NCBI RefSeq assembly: GCF_017814975.1
Contig: NZ_JAGIQA010000034.1
Coordinates: 23,162 to 87,161 of the forward strand
Origin: Cupriavidus consociatus
GTDB taxonomy: Bacteria > Pseudomonadota > Gammaproteobacteria > Burkholderiales > Burkholderiaceae
Reading direction: 5' to 3'
Length of the DNA: 64,000 nt
In this document: positions 25,244 through 37,529 of the stretch, piece by piece
How positions within the stretch are numbered: position 1 is the stretch's first letter
How the letters are laid out: each line of letters starts with the position of its first letter
Notes under the pieces: generated by a model
What the model was told of the DNA's origin: nothing
What the model saw: only the letters and a program-made list of their open reading frames with translations
The model's database searches: none
Program-made: the position numbers and the translations under genes

Positions 25244-26923
25244 CTAGCCTTCGAAGCCGCGTGATGCCACGCGCTGCAGCAACCCGGCCTCCGCATCCAG
25301 CGTGCCGAACACGCGCCCGTGCTGGCGCCCGAGCCGGCTAGCGACGAACAGCTCGGCATTTTCCGCATCGGCATGCGCCAGCATCAGCGCCGCCTGCGTG
25401 GTCAGCACCAGCCCCTGCGCAAAGCGGCGCGCATTGGCTTCCAGGTGCTCCGGCGCCTCGCGCAGCAGCGCCTGCAGCGACGCCAGTTCCGCGCGCACGG
25501 CGGGATGGCCGCCGGCGCGGCGCTGCAGGTCCTGCAGCAGGCGTGCGGCGTCGTCTGGGTTGCGCTGGATCGCGCGCAGCACGTCCAGGCACATGATGTT
25601 GCCCGAGCCTTCCCAGATCGAGTTGACCGGTGCCTCGCGGTACAGCCGTGCCATCGGGCTTTCTTCCACGTAGCCGTTGCCGCCCCAGACTTCCATTGCC
25701 TCGCCGGTGGCCTCGATGGCCCGCTTGCAGATCCAGAACTTGGCCGCGGGCGTGACCACGCGCTTCCACGCGGCGGCGAGCGGGTCGGGGTTGTCGCCCT
25801 CGGCGTGCTCGAAGGCGTGGCCCAGTTCCATCATCAGCAGCGTGGCGGCTTCGGATTCCAGCGCCAGGTCCGCCAGCACATTGCGCATCAGCGGCTGGTC
25901 GGCCAGCAGGCGGCCGAAAGCGCTGCGGTGGCGCGTATGGTGCAGCGCCTGCACGAAGGCCGCGCGCAGGATGGCCGAGCTGCCGATCACGCAGTCGAGC
26001 CGCGTATTGGTCGCCATCTCGATAATGGTGGGGATGCCGCGTCCTTCCTCGCCGATCAGGATGCCGGTGGCGTCGCGGAACTCAACCTCGCTGCTGGCGT
26101 TGGAGCGGTTGCCGAGCTTGTCCTTCAGGCGCTGGATCTGGATCGGGTTCTTGCTGCCGTCGTCGCGGAAGCGCGGCACGAAGAAGCACGACAGCGGGCC
26201 GTCTTCGGCGCCCATGCGCGCCACCACCAGGTGCGCGTCGCACATCGGTGCCGAGAAGAACCACTTGTGCCCGGTCAGCGCGTATTCCGCGCCGCGGCCT
26301 TCGCCGCTTCCGCTGTGCAAGGCGCGCGCCACGGTGGTGTTGGCGCGCACGTCGGAGCCGCCCTGTTTCTCCGTCATGCCCATGCCGATCATGATCGCCG
26401 TCTTGTCACGCCAGGGCAGGTCGCGCGCATCATGCTCGCTCGCGTACAGGCGCGGCTCCAGCTCGGCGAACAGCGCGGTTTCCTTGCGCAGCACCGGGAT
26501 GCTGGCGAGCGTCATCGTGGTCGGGCACAGCGAGCCCGACTCCACCTGTGCCTGCAGGAAGTAACCCGCGGTGCGCGCGCTCCATGCGCCCAGGCGCGGC
26601 TGCGCGAAGGGCAGGGCCTGCAATTGCTGGCCGCGCAGCAGCGCCAGCAGTGCGTGCCAGCTGGGGTGGAATTCCACGGAATCGATGCGCTCGCCGGTGC
26701 GGCTGTGGGTGTGCAACTCGGGCGTATGGCGGTTGGCGTCGGCCGCCCATTGCTGCACTTCCGGCTCGCCCAGCCGCGCGCCGAACTGCCCCAGCGCCTC
26801 GGCATGCCAGCCGCCGCCAAGCCGTTCCAGCGAGGCGCGGAGGAGGGGATCGCTGCCGAAGAGGTTGTAGTGCGCAAGATCCGGCACCTGGTTGAAGACG
26901 CGATGCGTGGCGGCGTCGGTCAT
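25244..26923 (-). CDS. AidB-like acyl-CoA dehydrogenase
   Basis: A 559-residue protein of the AidB/isovaleryl-CoA dehydrogenase-like branch. It has MGMTEKQGGSDVRAN and GHKWFFSAP (FAD and substrate loop), and a C-terminal region with EATGEAMEVWGGNGYVEE and NSIWEGSGNIMCLDVLRA. AidB in E. coli is induced by alkylation and binds DNA. Most homologues have no known substrate. The ATG at 26923 follows AGGAGA and gives the family N-terminus (THRVFNQVPDL). The frame continues far upstream without a better start and that part is not coding. Confidence 0.85.
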   Translation of the reverse strand: MTDAATHRVFNQVPDLAHYNLFGSDPLLRASLERLGGGWHAEALGQFGARLGEPEVQQWAADANRHTPELHTHSRTGERIDSVEFHPSWHALLALLRGQQLQALPFAQPRLGAWSARTAGYFLQAQVESGSLCPTTMTLASIPVLRKETALFAELEPRLYASEHDARDLPWRDKTAIMIGMGMTEKQGGSDVRANTTVARALHSGSGEGRGAEYALTGHKWFFSAPMCDAHLVVARMGAEDGPLSCFFVPRFRDDGSKNPIQIQRLKDKLGNRSNASSEVEFRDATGILIGEEGRGIPTIIEMATNTRLDCVIGSSAILRAAFVQALHHTRHRSAFGRLLADQPLMRNVLADLALESEAATLLMMELGHAFEHAEGDNPDPLAAAWKRVVTPAAKFWICKRAIEATGEAMEVWGGNGYVEESPMARLYREAPVNSIWEGSGNIMCLDVLRAIQRNPDDAARLLQDLQRRAGGHPAVRAELASLQALLREAPEHLEANARRFAQGLVLTTQAALMLAHADAENAELFVASRLGRQHGRVFGTLDAEAGLLQRVASRGFEG

Positions 26924-27139
26924 GATGGGATGTCTCCTGGATCGGTTCGATGCTTGCCGTTTGCTTGCATGGTAGAGCACGTGACACGCGTTTGAGTGCG
27001 GGGTCGTCCGCTTGGCGCGGATTTTTGCGCTGCACCATGCGCGATTCGATACCTCCGCGCACAGGTGTGGCACCACAAACGATAGGGAACTGGCACTGGC
27101 GCGCACCGGGGCTCTGTGCTTAAATTCACCCCGTTGGAT

Positions 27140-27224
27140 GAAACAGGGGTGCCGTACGGATGGGCCGTGCGGCTGAGAGAGTCCCTTCGAACCCGATCCG
27201 GTTAGTACCGGCGTGGGAAGTTTC
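27140..27224 (+). ncRNA. TPP riboswitch (THI element)
   Basis: Closing stem GAAAC (27140-27144)/GTTTC (27220-27224), then AGGGGTGCC, GGCTGAGAGAGTCCC, and CTTCGAACCCGATCCGG with GTACCGGCGTGGGAAG. These are the conserved TPP aptamer blocks. It lies 114 bases before thiC. A hairpin AGTCCC/GGGACT (27242-27256) follows but has no T-run, so the readout may be translational or Rho-dependent. Confidence 0.97.
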
Positions 27225-27337
27225 AGCAAGACCAAGCCTCTAGTCCCTCCGGGACTCGCCCCTCCGGCCACAAGCCCAGGCGGCGCTCACAGGGCTCCTG
27301 GTTTCGTCCACCCCGCAAGAGAGAGAGGACGACACCC

Positions 27338-29218
<1,881 letters not shown>

Positions 29219-29360
29219 GGCAACGGCAGTACGGGCATGGCGTCGCAACCATGCCCGCGTGTGTTCCGCCGCCGCGCAGCGCCCCGCGCGGCGGCCCAGA
29301 CAACAAGGAGGCCGGCGCGGCGGCATGCCCGCATGCCCATGCGCCGGCACAACATCCCTC

Positions 29361-30551
29361 ATGACAGCAGTACAGTCGTTTGACGTCGCCATCCTCGGGG
29401 CCGGACTTGCCGGTCGCCTGGCTGCCTGGCAACTGGTACGCAGCGGCGCCCGCGTGGCGCTGGTGGAGCGCGCCGGGCCGGACGGCGCGGGTTCGGCCGC
29501 CTACGTGGCCGCGGCCATGCTGGCGCCGCTGGCGGAATCGGCCATCGCCGAGCGCCGCATCGTCGATCTCGGCATCGCCAGCGTCGACCTGTGGCGCGCG
29601 TGGCTGGCCGAGTTGCCGGAGCCGGTGTTCTTCCAGGAGGACGGCACGCTGGTGGTCTGGCATGCGCGCGATCGTGGCGAGATGTCGCTGTTCACCAGCC
29701 GCATGCGCGCCGTGGCGCCGCCCGAACTGGTGTCGCAGCGGCTGCGGGCGCTGGACGGCAAGGGCGTGGGCGAAGTCGAGCCGGCGCTGGCGGGCCGCTT
29801 CCCGCAAGGGCTGCTGCTGGCCGGCGAGGGCCAGCTCGACAATCGCGGTGCGCTGCGCGCGCTGCTGTCGTGCGCGGTCAGCGAGGGCGTGCATTGCGTC
29901 TGGGAAGCCGGTGAAGTGGAAGCCGATACGCTGCCCACGCTGGGCATCCGCGCCGACGTGGTGCTGGATTGCCGTGGCCTGGGCGCGCGCAAGGCCTGGC
30001 CGTCACAGCCCGGAGGCACCACGCCCGGACTGCGCGGGCTGCGCGGCGAAGTGGTGCGCGTGCATGCGCCCGACGTGAAGCTGCACCGGCCGGTGCGGCT
30101 GCTGCATCCGCGCTACCCGATCTATATTGCTCCCAAGCCCAACGATCTGTACGTGATCGGCGCGACCGAACTGGAGAGCGAGGACGATTCGCCGATGAGC
30201 GTGCGTTCCGCGCTGGAACTGCTGTCGGCGGCGCATTCGCTGCATCCCGCTTTCGGCGAGGCGCGCGTGCTGGAACTGAACGTGCAGCGCCGCCCCACGC
30301 GGCCCGACCACCTGCCGGCCATCCGCGTCGACCAGCAGGCGCGCGTGGTGCGCGTCAACGGCCTGTACCGCCACGGCTTCCTGATCGCCCCGGCGGTGAC
30401 CGAGGCCGCGTGCGCGGTGGTGGGCGCGTTGCTCAAGGGTGATCCTGCCGCCCACGCGGTGCCTGCCGCGCTGCGCTGGCCCGGCATGATCGAGGCAGTG
30501 ACGGAAGCGCCGGCCGCAGCGCTGCATGCGCGCACCGGGCTGCTGCACTAA
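29361..30551 (+). CDS. thiO: Glycine oxidase ThiO
   Basis: A 396-residue FAD enzyme of the D-amino acid oxidase family, with N-terminal DVAILGAGLAGRLAAWQL and a C-terminal VNGLYRHGFLIAPAVTEA segment as in ThiO. It oxidises glycine to the iminoacetate needed by ThiG in aerobes. It is placed between thiC and thiS, so the role is supported by context. The start at 29361 is the first ATG giving the FAD fold at the N-terminus. The upstream in-frame part is low-complexity. Confidence 0.9.
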   Translation: MTAVQSFDVAILGAGLAGRLAAWQLVRSGARVALVERAGPDGAGSAAYVAAAMLAPLAESAIAERRIVDLGIASVDLWRAWLAELPEPVFFQEDGTLVVWHARDRGEMSLFTSRMRAVAPPELVSQRLRALDGKGVGEVEPALAGRFPQGLLLAGEGQLDNRGALRALLSCAVSEGVHCVWEAGEVEADTLPTLGIRADVVLDCRGLGARKAWPSQPGGTTPGLRGLRGEVVRVHAPDVKLHRPVRLLHPRYPIYIAPKPNDLYVIGATELESEDDSPMSVRSALELLSAAHSLHPAFGEARVLELNVQRRPTRPDHLPAIRVDQQARVVRVNGLYRHGFLIAPAVTEAACAVVGALLKGDPAAHAVPAALRWPGMIEAVTEAPAAALHARTGLLH

Positions 30552-30563
30552 CGCAAGGCTGAC

Positions 30564-30761
30564 ATGGAAATCCTGCTCAACGGCCGACCCCTCGCCCTTG
30601 CCGAATCCGCCACGCTGGCGGACGCGGTGGTCGTGGCGAAGATCGCGCCCCCTTTTGCCGCGGCGGTCAACGGCCAGTTCGTGCCCCGCGCCGCGCATGC
30701 CAACACCCCCCTTGCGGCCGGCGACCGCATCGACCTCGTGCAACCCGTGACGGGAGGCTGA
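30564..30761 (+). CDS. thiS: Sulfur carrier protein ThiS
   Basis: A 65-residue ubiquitin-like protein ending in the essential Gly-Gly (PVTGG). The C-terminus is adenylated and loaded with sulfur for thiazole formation by ThiG. It lies 12 bases after thiO and 4 bases before thiG, in the expected operon position. No thiF is in the window, so the adenylyltransferase must be encoded elsewhere. Confidence 0.95.
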   Translation: MEILLNGRPLALAESATLADAVVVAKIAPPFAAAVNGQFVPRAAHANTPLAAGDRIDLVQPVTGG

Positions 30762-30765
30762 CCCC

Positions 30766-31608
30766 ATGACATTCGAACCTTCCGAAACCCTGCGCGACCC
30801 GTTCGTGCTGTATGGCGAGTCGTTCGGCTCGCGCCTGCTGCTGGGCACCGCGCGTTATCCGTCGCCGGCCACGCTCGAAGCGGCCGTGCAGGCGTCCGCG
30901 CCGGCCATGATCACCGTCGCGCTGCGCCGCCAGGGTGCGGTCGGCGACGGCGAGGGCGGCCAGGCGTTCTGGCAGATGCTCAAGGCGCTGAACGTGCCGG
31001 TGCTGCCGAACACCGCCGGCTGCTTCACCGCGCAAGAGGTCATCACCACCGCGATGATGGCGCGCGAGGTGTTCGAGACGCCGTGGATCAAGCTGGAGCT
31101 GATCGGCGACGACTACACGCTGCAGCCCGACACGCTCAACCTGCCCGCCGTGGCGGAGACCCTGATCAAGGAAGGCTTCAAGGTGCTGCCGTACTGCACC
31201 GAGGACCTGGTGCTGTGCCGCCGGCTGCTCGACGTCGGCTGCCAGGCGCTGATGCCGTGGGCCGCGCCGATCGGCACCGGCCGCGGCGCGGTGAATCCGC
31301 ATGCGATGCGCGTGCTGCGCGAGCGCCTGCCGGATACGCCGCTGATCGTCGATGCCGGCCTGGGCCTGCCGTCGCATGCGGCGCAGGTACTGGAGTGGGG
31401 CTACGACGGCGTGCTGCTCAACACCGCGGTGGCGCAGGCGGCCTACCCGGTCAACATGGCGCGCGCGTTCGCGCAGGCCGTCGAGGCGGGCCGCACCGCG
31501 TACCTGGCCGGGCCGATGCCCGAGCGCGAGGTGGCGCAGGCCAGCACGCCGGTGGTCGGCATGCCGTTCTGGCATGCGGAGGCGGAGCAGCGGGAGCAGC
31601 GCGCATGA
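30766..31608 (+). CDS. thiG: Thiazole synthase ThiG
   Basis: A 280-residue TIM-barrel enzyme that builds the thiazole phosphate from DXP, iminoglycine and ThiS thiocarboxylate. The Schiff-base lysine is Lys109 in WIKLELIGDD. NTAGCFTAQEV, GLGLPSHAAQVLEWG and GVLLNTAVAQA are family segments. Its stop overlaps the thiE start (ATGA at 31605-31608), implying coupled translation. Confidence 0.96.
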   Translation: MTFEPSETLRDPFVLYGESFGSRLLLGTARYPSPATLEAAVQASAPAMITVALRRQGAVGDGEGGQAFWQMLKALNVPVLPNTAGCFTAQEVITTAMMAREVFETPWIKLELIGDDYTLQPDTLNLPAVAETLIKEGFKVLPYCTEDLVLCRRLLDVGCQALMPWAAPIGTGRGAVNPHAMRVLRERLPDTPLIVDAGLGLPSHAAQVLEWGYDGVLLNTAVAQAAYPVNMARAFAQAVEAGRTAYLAGPMPEREVAQASTPVVGMPFWHAEAEQREQRA

Positions 31609-32738
31609 CCCGCCGCCCCGTCCACGCCCCCAGCGATGGCCCGCTGCGCGCGGCAGTGCTGGAACACTATGGCGAGACCTTCGGCATCGACGACAAGCCG
31701 TGGCAGGCCTGGCGCCTGGAAGACGCGCCCGTGCAGCCCGGCGCGCACGATGTGCTGCTCTCCGACGGCGAAGCCACCGAGGAAGTCATCGCGCGCGTCG
31801 CCGCCAGCGGCGCCACGCTGATCGAGACCGACCGCGAAGGCGGCCAGTGGATCGACACGGTGCGCTCGCCGATGGGCACCTGGGTGTTCTCGGTTGCCGC
31901 GGACAGCGACCAGCCGCATGCGGCCGCGTTCGTCGCGGTGCTGCTGGCGAGTTTGTCGCTGCATTTCCCCGCGCATGACGCGTTGGTGCTGGCGCGCGCC
32001 TGGGCGCCGGGCTCGGCCGACTGGCCATCGGATTTCGCCCGTTTTCCGCGCGTGCGCCATGCCGCGCTGGTGGCGCCGGAGAAGGCCGTCGAGCCGTTCG
32101 CGCCGTGCCCCGCGCTGGGCCTGTATGTGGTGGTGCCGAGCGCAGAATGGATCGAGCGCCTGGCACCGCTGAACGTGCCGACGGTGCAACTGCGCTTCAA
32201 GTCCGACGATCCCGCCGCGGTGCGCGCCGAGATCGCGCGTGCGGCCAGGGCCATGCAGGGCTCGTCGTCGCGCCTGTTCATCAACGACCACTGGCAGGCG
32301 GCGATCGACTACCACGCCGCCAACGGCGCGCAGAGCGGCATCTACGGCATCCACCTCGGCCAGGAAGACCTTGATGACGCCGACCTCGACGCGATCCGCG
32401 CGTCCGGGCTGCGGCTGGGCGTTTCCACGCACGGTTACGCCGAGATGCTGCGCGTCGCCGCGATCCGGCCGAGCTACCTGGCGCTGGGCGCGATCTTCCC
32501 GACCACGACCAAGGTGATGCCGACCCAGCCGCAAGGCATGGGCCGCTTCCGCGCGTATGCGAAGCTGATGCAGCCGGTGATCCCGTCGCTGGTCGGCATC
32601 GGCGGCGTCAATGCGACGAATATGCGCGAAGTGCTCGCCGTGGGTGTTGGCAGCGCCGCCGTGGTGCGCGCCGTCACTGAAGCCGACGACGTATCGGCCG
32701 CGGTCGCACACCTGGTCAGCCTGTTCCCGGCCGGCTGA
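31605..32738 (+). CDS. thiE: Thiamine-phosphate synthase ThiE with extra N-terminal domain
   Basis: 377 residues, much longer than a simple ThiE (about 210). The C-terminal half (from about residue 172) is the TIM barrel: VQLRFKSDD, RLFINDHWQAAID, GIHLGQEDL, LGVSTHGYAE, ALGAIFPTTTK and GIGGVNATN. It joins HMP-PP to the thiazole phosphate. The N-terminal 165 residues resemble the C-terminal part of an HMP-P kinase (ThiD): LLSDGEATEE, then SDQPHAAAFVAVLLASLSL and DALVLARAW. The GTGC anion-hole motif is missing there, so it looks like a degenerate kinase half. A true thiD is present at 34444-35280. The upstream frame belongs to an antisense/out-of-frame reading of thiG. Confidence 0.9.
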   Translation: MTRRPVHAPSDGPLRAAVLEHYGETFGIDDKPWQAWRLEDAPVQPGAHDVLLSDGEATEEVIARVAASGATLIETDREGGQWIDTVRSPMGTWVFSVAADSDQPHAAAFVAVLLASLSLHFPAHDALVLARAWAPGSADWPSDFARFPRVRHAALVAPEKAVEPFAPCPALGLYVVVPSAEWIERLAPLNVPTVQLRFKSDDPAAVRAEIARAARAMQGSSSRLFINDHWQAAIDYHAANGAQSGIYGIHLGQEDLDDADLDAIRASGLRLGVSTHGYAEMLRVAAIRPSYLALGAIFPTTTKVMPTQPQGMGRFRAYAKLMQPVIPSLVGIGGVNATNMREVLAVGVGSAAVVRAVTEADDVSAAVAHLVSLFPAG

Positions 32739-32745
32739 GCGCGCC

Positions 32746-33252
32746 GTGGCCGCCCCGTGCATTCGCCTGGCGCGGGCGGATGACCTGCCGCGCCTGCCCG
32801 AGATCGAACTGGCGGCGGCGGCGCTGTTTCCGGAGGGTGACGTGCCAGCGCTGCTGCGCCTGGTCAGCACGCCGGAATCGGCGCTGGTCGCGGCGCAGCG
32901 CGAAGGGCGGCTGTGGGTGGCCGAGCATGGCGGCGAAGTTGCCGGCTTCGCACTGGCCAGCCGCAATGGCGCATGCGGCTATCTCGATGAAATGGACGTG
33001 CATCCGGACCATGGCCGGCGCGGCATCGGGCGCGCGCTGGTCGGGACCGTGCAGGGCTGGGCGCGGGCGAGCGGCCTGCGAACGCTGAACCTGACCACGT
33101 TCGCGCATTTGCCCTGGAATGCGCCGTTCTATGCCTCGATGGGGTTTCGGCGGCTGGACGACAGCGAGCTTTGCCCGTTGCTGTCGGAGGCGCTGGCGGC
33201 ACAGCGTGCCGCCGGATTGCGGCAGCGTGTGGCGATGCGGCAGGAGTTCTGA
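32746..33252 (+). CDS. GNAT-family N-acetyltransferase
   Basis: About 168 residues from the GTG at 32746, eight bases after the thiE stop. The acetyl-CoA binding motif A is clear: YLDEMDVHPDHGRRGIGRAL, followed by NAPFYASMGF, the usual end of the fold. The substrate is unknown. It may be cotranscribed with the thiamin genes, but no family link to thiamin is known to me. The in-frame ATG further upstream lies inside thiE and would add 45 spurious residues. Confidence 0.8.
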   Translation: MAAPCIRLARADDLPRLPEIELAAAALFPEGDVPALLRLVSTPESALVAAQREGRLWVAEHGGEVAGFALASRNGACGYLDEMDVHPDHGRRGIGRALVGTVQGWARASGLRTLNLTTFAHLPWNAPFYASMGFRRLDDSELCPLLSEALAAQRAAGLRQRVAMRQEF

Positions 33253-33263
33253 GGGGGTGGTTT

Positions 33264-33392
33264 GCTCCCCTCTCCCGCCTGCGGGAGAGGGGCCGGGGAG
33301 AGGGCAGGCGCTGGCAATAGCGACGGCATTACTTCGTCGACACGCCCGCCCTCACCCGCTCCCCTCTCCCACTTCGCGGGAGAGGGGAGCCT
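33264..33392. repeat. REP-like GC hairpin pair between the GNAT gene and PaaI gene
   Basis: Two head-to-head copies of CCCCTCTCCCGC..GCGGGAGAGGGG: 33264-33304 and 33347-33392, the second as CTCCCCTCTCCC/GGGAGAGGGGAG. Arms extend with GGGCAGG/CGCCCTCACC. The same unit recurs at 37001-37098. This is a bacterial interspersed palindromic unit of the REP/BIME kind. Confidence 0.8.
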
Positions 33393-33528
33393 GGTTCCCA
33401 CGGCGCAACTACGGCGGCTTTCCGGGGACAAGATTTGTGCGACATTCGCCCAGCCGCGGGAACCGAACCGGACCCCGCCGCTATGATGTCGGGCAGCATT
33501 CCCCGCCATCCACCCAGCACCGCGCACC

Positions 33529-33978
33529 ATGTCGACCCAGCTCCCCGAAATCGTCCCCGCCGCCCCCGGCACGCCTGAAAAGCCCTATTTCGGCATCGAC
33601 GTGCCGCTGATGCGCTATTTCGGCCTGCAGCCGGAACTGATCGAAGAGGGCTACTGCCGCACGCGGCTGCCGGCGCACCCGCAGCTGGTGAACAGCCGCG
33701 GCGACGTGCACGGCGGCACGCTGATGGCGACGCTGGACTTCACGCTGAGCGGCGCGGCGCGCTCGCACGCGCCCACGGAAACGGGCGTGATCACCATCGA
33801 CATGTCGACCCATTTCCTGGCCGCCGCGCGCGGCGAGCTGACGCTGGAAGCGCGCTGCCTGCGCCGCGGCGCGCGCATCGCCTTCTGCGAAGGCGAGGTG
33901 AAGGATGCGGCCGGCACTGTAGTGTGCGTGGCGCGGGCCGCGTTCAAGCTGGTGCCGCTGTCCAGCGGCGGCAACTGA
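33529..33978 (+). CDS. PaaI-family hotdog thioesterase
   Basis: A 149-residue hotdog protein. The helix and strand motif NSRGDVHGGTLMATLDFTLSG carries the Gly-rich loop and Asp common to PaaI/YbgC-like thioesterases, and ITIDMSTHFL follows. It should hydrolyse an acyl- or aryl-CoA, with unknown preference. It stands alone, flanked by a REP-like repeat upstream and by the convergent PGDYG-domain gene downstream. Confidence 0.82.
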   Translation: MSTQLPEIVPAAPGTPEKPYFGIDVPLMRYFGLQPELIEEGYCRTRLPAHPQLVNSRGDVHGGTLMATLDFTLSGAARSHAPTETGVITIDMSTHFLAAARGELTLEARCLRRGARIAFCEGEVKDAAGTVVCVARAAFKLVPLSSGGN

Positions 33979-34001
33979 TTCCCGCCTGAAAATCCGGCCG
34001 C

Positions 34002-34436
34002 TCAGTCCTGCAGCGGCCGGTACACCTGTTCGAACCTCGCGCGCTCGGTGATGCCATAGTCACCGGGCGCGTATTGCATCAGCCAGTCGCCCGGCTTGCC
34101 GTGCAGCACGTCGCCACCGGCGCTACGTTCGATGCTGAAGGCCTGGTGCATCGCGCGCGCCAGTACCGGGATCGGTTTGTTGCGATAAGCGCCGTCCTGG
34201 CCGTGCGCCAGCGGCGGGATGGCTTCGTACTTGGGGTCAAAGCGGTCGCGCGACACGCACCAGCGGTCACCGGTGGCGCTGGTGATCAGCGCATCCCCGG
34301 GCTGGTAGCGGTTGGGGCCTTCGCGGCTGACCAGATCGCCAGCCTCCGTGGCGAATGTCACGTCGACGACTTCATGCTTCACGTAGAAGGCGGCGTCGGG
34401 ATCGCTGCGCAGATCGATATCGGTAAGTTTCTGCAT
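34002..34436 (-). CDS. PGDYG-domain protein of unknown function
   Basis: 144 residues from the ATG at 34436, seven bases after the thiD stop. A start at 34457 would overlap thiD. The C-terminus holds QYAPGDYGITERARFEQVY, the motif that names the PGDYG domain, and an earlier YQPGDALITSATGDRW is a second copy-like PGD segment. This suggests two similar beta folds. No catalytic role is known to me. The tight spacing with thiD implies one transcript. Confidence 0.75.
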   Translation of the reverse strand: MQKLTDIDLRSDPDAAFYVKHEVVDVTFATEAGDLVSREGPNRYQPGDALITSATGDRWCVSRDRFDPKYEAIPPLAHGQDGAYRNKPIPVLARAMHQAFSIERSAGGDVLHGKPGDWLMQYAPGDYGITERARFEQVYRPLQD

Positions 34437-34443
34437 CTGCCGC

Positions 34444-35280
<837 letters not shown>

Positions 35281-35341
35281 CTGTCAGGAAATCAGGAGCA
35301 GCCAGTGCGCAAGGCGGCCGGGCACGCTACAATACCGCCAC

Positions 35342-35414
35342 TCCGAGGAGCGTTGCAACGGATGCGGGACGAGAGCGCCACACAGGCGATCCCCGTGCAT
35401 CCGCCAGGCTCGGA
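35342..35414 (+). ncRNA. SAH riboswitch upstream of ahcY
   Basis: TCCGAG (35342-35347) pairs with CTCGGA (35409-35414), enclosing GAGCGTTGCAACGG and CCGCCAGGCTCGG. These are the conserved strands of the S-adenosylhomocysteine riboswitch, with an internal stem GATGCGGG/CCCGTGCATC. A TACAAT box lies at 35328-35333. This class turns on ahcY when SAH accumulates. Confidence 0.93.
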
Positions 35415-35557
35415 CTGTCTTCAACGGCGCTCGCTGATCCGTGGTTCGCACGGAGGCGAGTCGACCTATCCGCCCGCTGCGCATGCGCCATTGCCATGCC
35501 GCCGCCGCCAGATCCCGCGTACTCGTCACCTGCGTGCCACTCTTCACCGGAGTGAAT

Positions 35558-36976
<1,419 letters not shown>

Positions 36977-37000
36977 TCGGGCTGCGCGTCCGTTGCCTGC

Positions 37001-37098
37001 CACCCCTCTCCCGCTTGCGGGAGAGGGGCCGGGGGTGAGGGCAGGAGCTGCCACGAAGTCCGGCCTCCCGCATCGAGGCACGCCCGCCCTCACCCCCG
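37001..37098. repeat. REP-like GC hairpin unit between ahcY and the holin-like gene
   Basis: CCCCTCTCCCGC-TT-GCGGGAGAGGGG at 37004-37028, extended by GGGGGTGAGGGCAGG, with a degenerate partner GCCCTCACCCC at 37086-37096. It is the same sequence family as the repeats at 33264-33392. Confidence 0.78.
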
Positions 37099-37125
37099 AC
37101 AGGAACCACCAATCAAGGAGCCGTC

Positions 37126-37476
37126 ATGAGACTACTGGTCGTCTGGATCATCAACGCCGTATCGCTGTTCGTGCTGCCATACATCATCCCGTCGATCCAC
37201 ATCAAGAGCTTTGGCTCGGCGATGCTGGCGGCGCTGGTGCTGGGCCTGGTCAACACGCTGATCCGTCCGATCCTGGTGATCCTGACGCTGCCGGTGACGC
37301 TGCTGACGCTGGGGCTCTTTATCTTCGTCATCAACGCGCTGCTGTTCCTGTTCGTCGGCAACCTGCTGTCGGGCTTTACCGTCGACGGTTTCTGGGCGGC
37401 GCTGCTGGGCTCGGTCCTGTACAGCGTGATCTCGTGGCTGCTGGCAAGCCTGCTGCTGCGCGACCGCGACGACTGA
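37126..37476 (+). CDS. Phage holin-like family membrane protein (4-TM)
   Basis: A 116-residue, very hydrophobic protein with four predicted membrane helices. It contains VLGLVNTLIRPILVILTLPV and TLGLFIFVINALLF, the signature of the bacterial phage-holin family IV (DUF360-like) proteins. Despite the name, most members are chromosomal membrane proteins of unknown role, and no phage genes are nearby. The ATG follows AAGGAG. It lies 53 bases before metF and may be cotranscribed. Confidence 0.85.
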   Translation: MRLLVVWIINAVSLFVLPYIIPSIHIKSFGSAMLAALVLGLVNTLIRPILVILTLPVTLLTLGLFIFVINALLFLFVGNLLSGFTVDGFWAALLGSVLYSVISWLLASLLLRDRDD

Positions 37477-37529
37477 CGCTTTCCACGGACCCCTTTTCGC
37501 GCGCCGCGGCAAGGCGGCGCGCCACCATC

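Noticed and set aside
37126..37476. Prophage remnant because of the holin-like gene
   Set aside because: No integrase, tail, capsid or lysis genes are nearby, and this holin-like family is mostly chromosomal.
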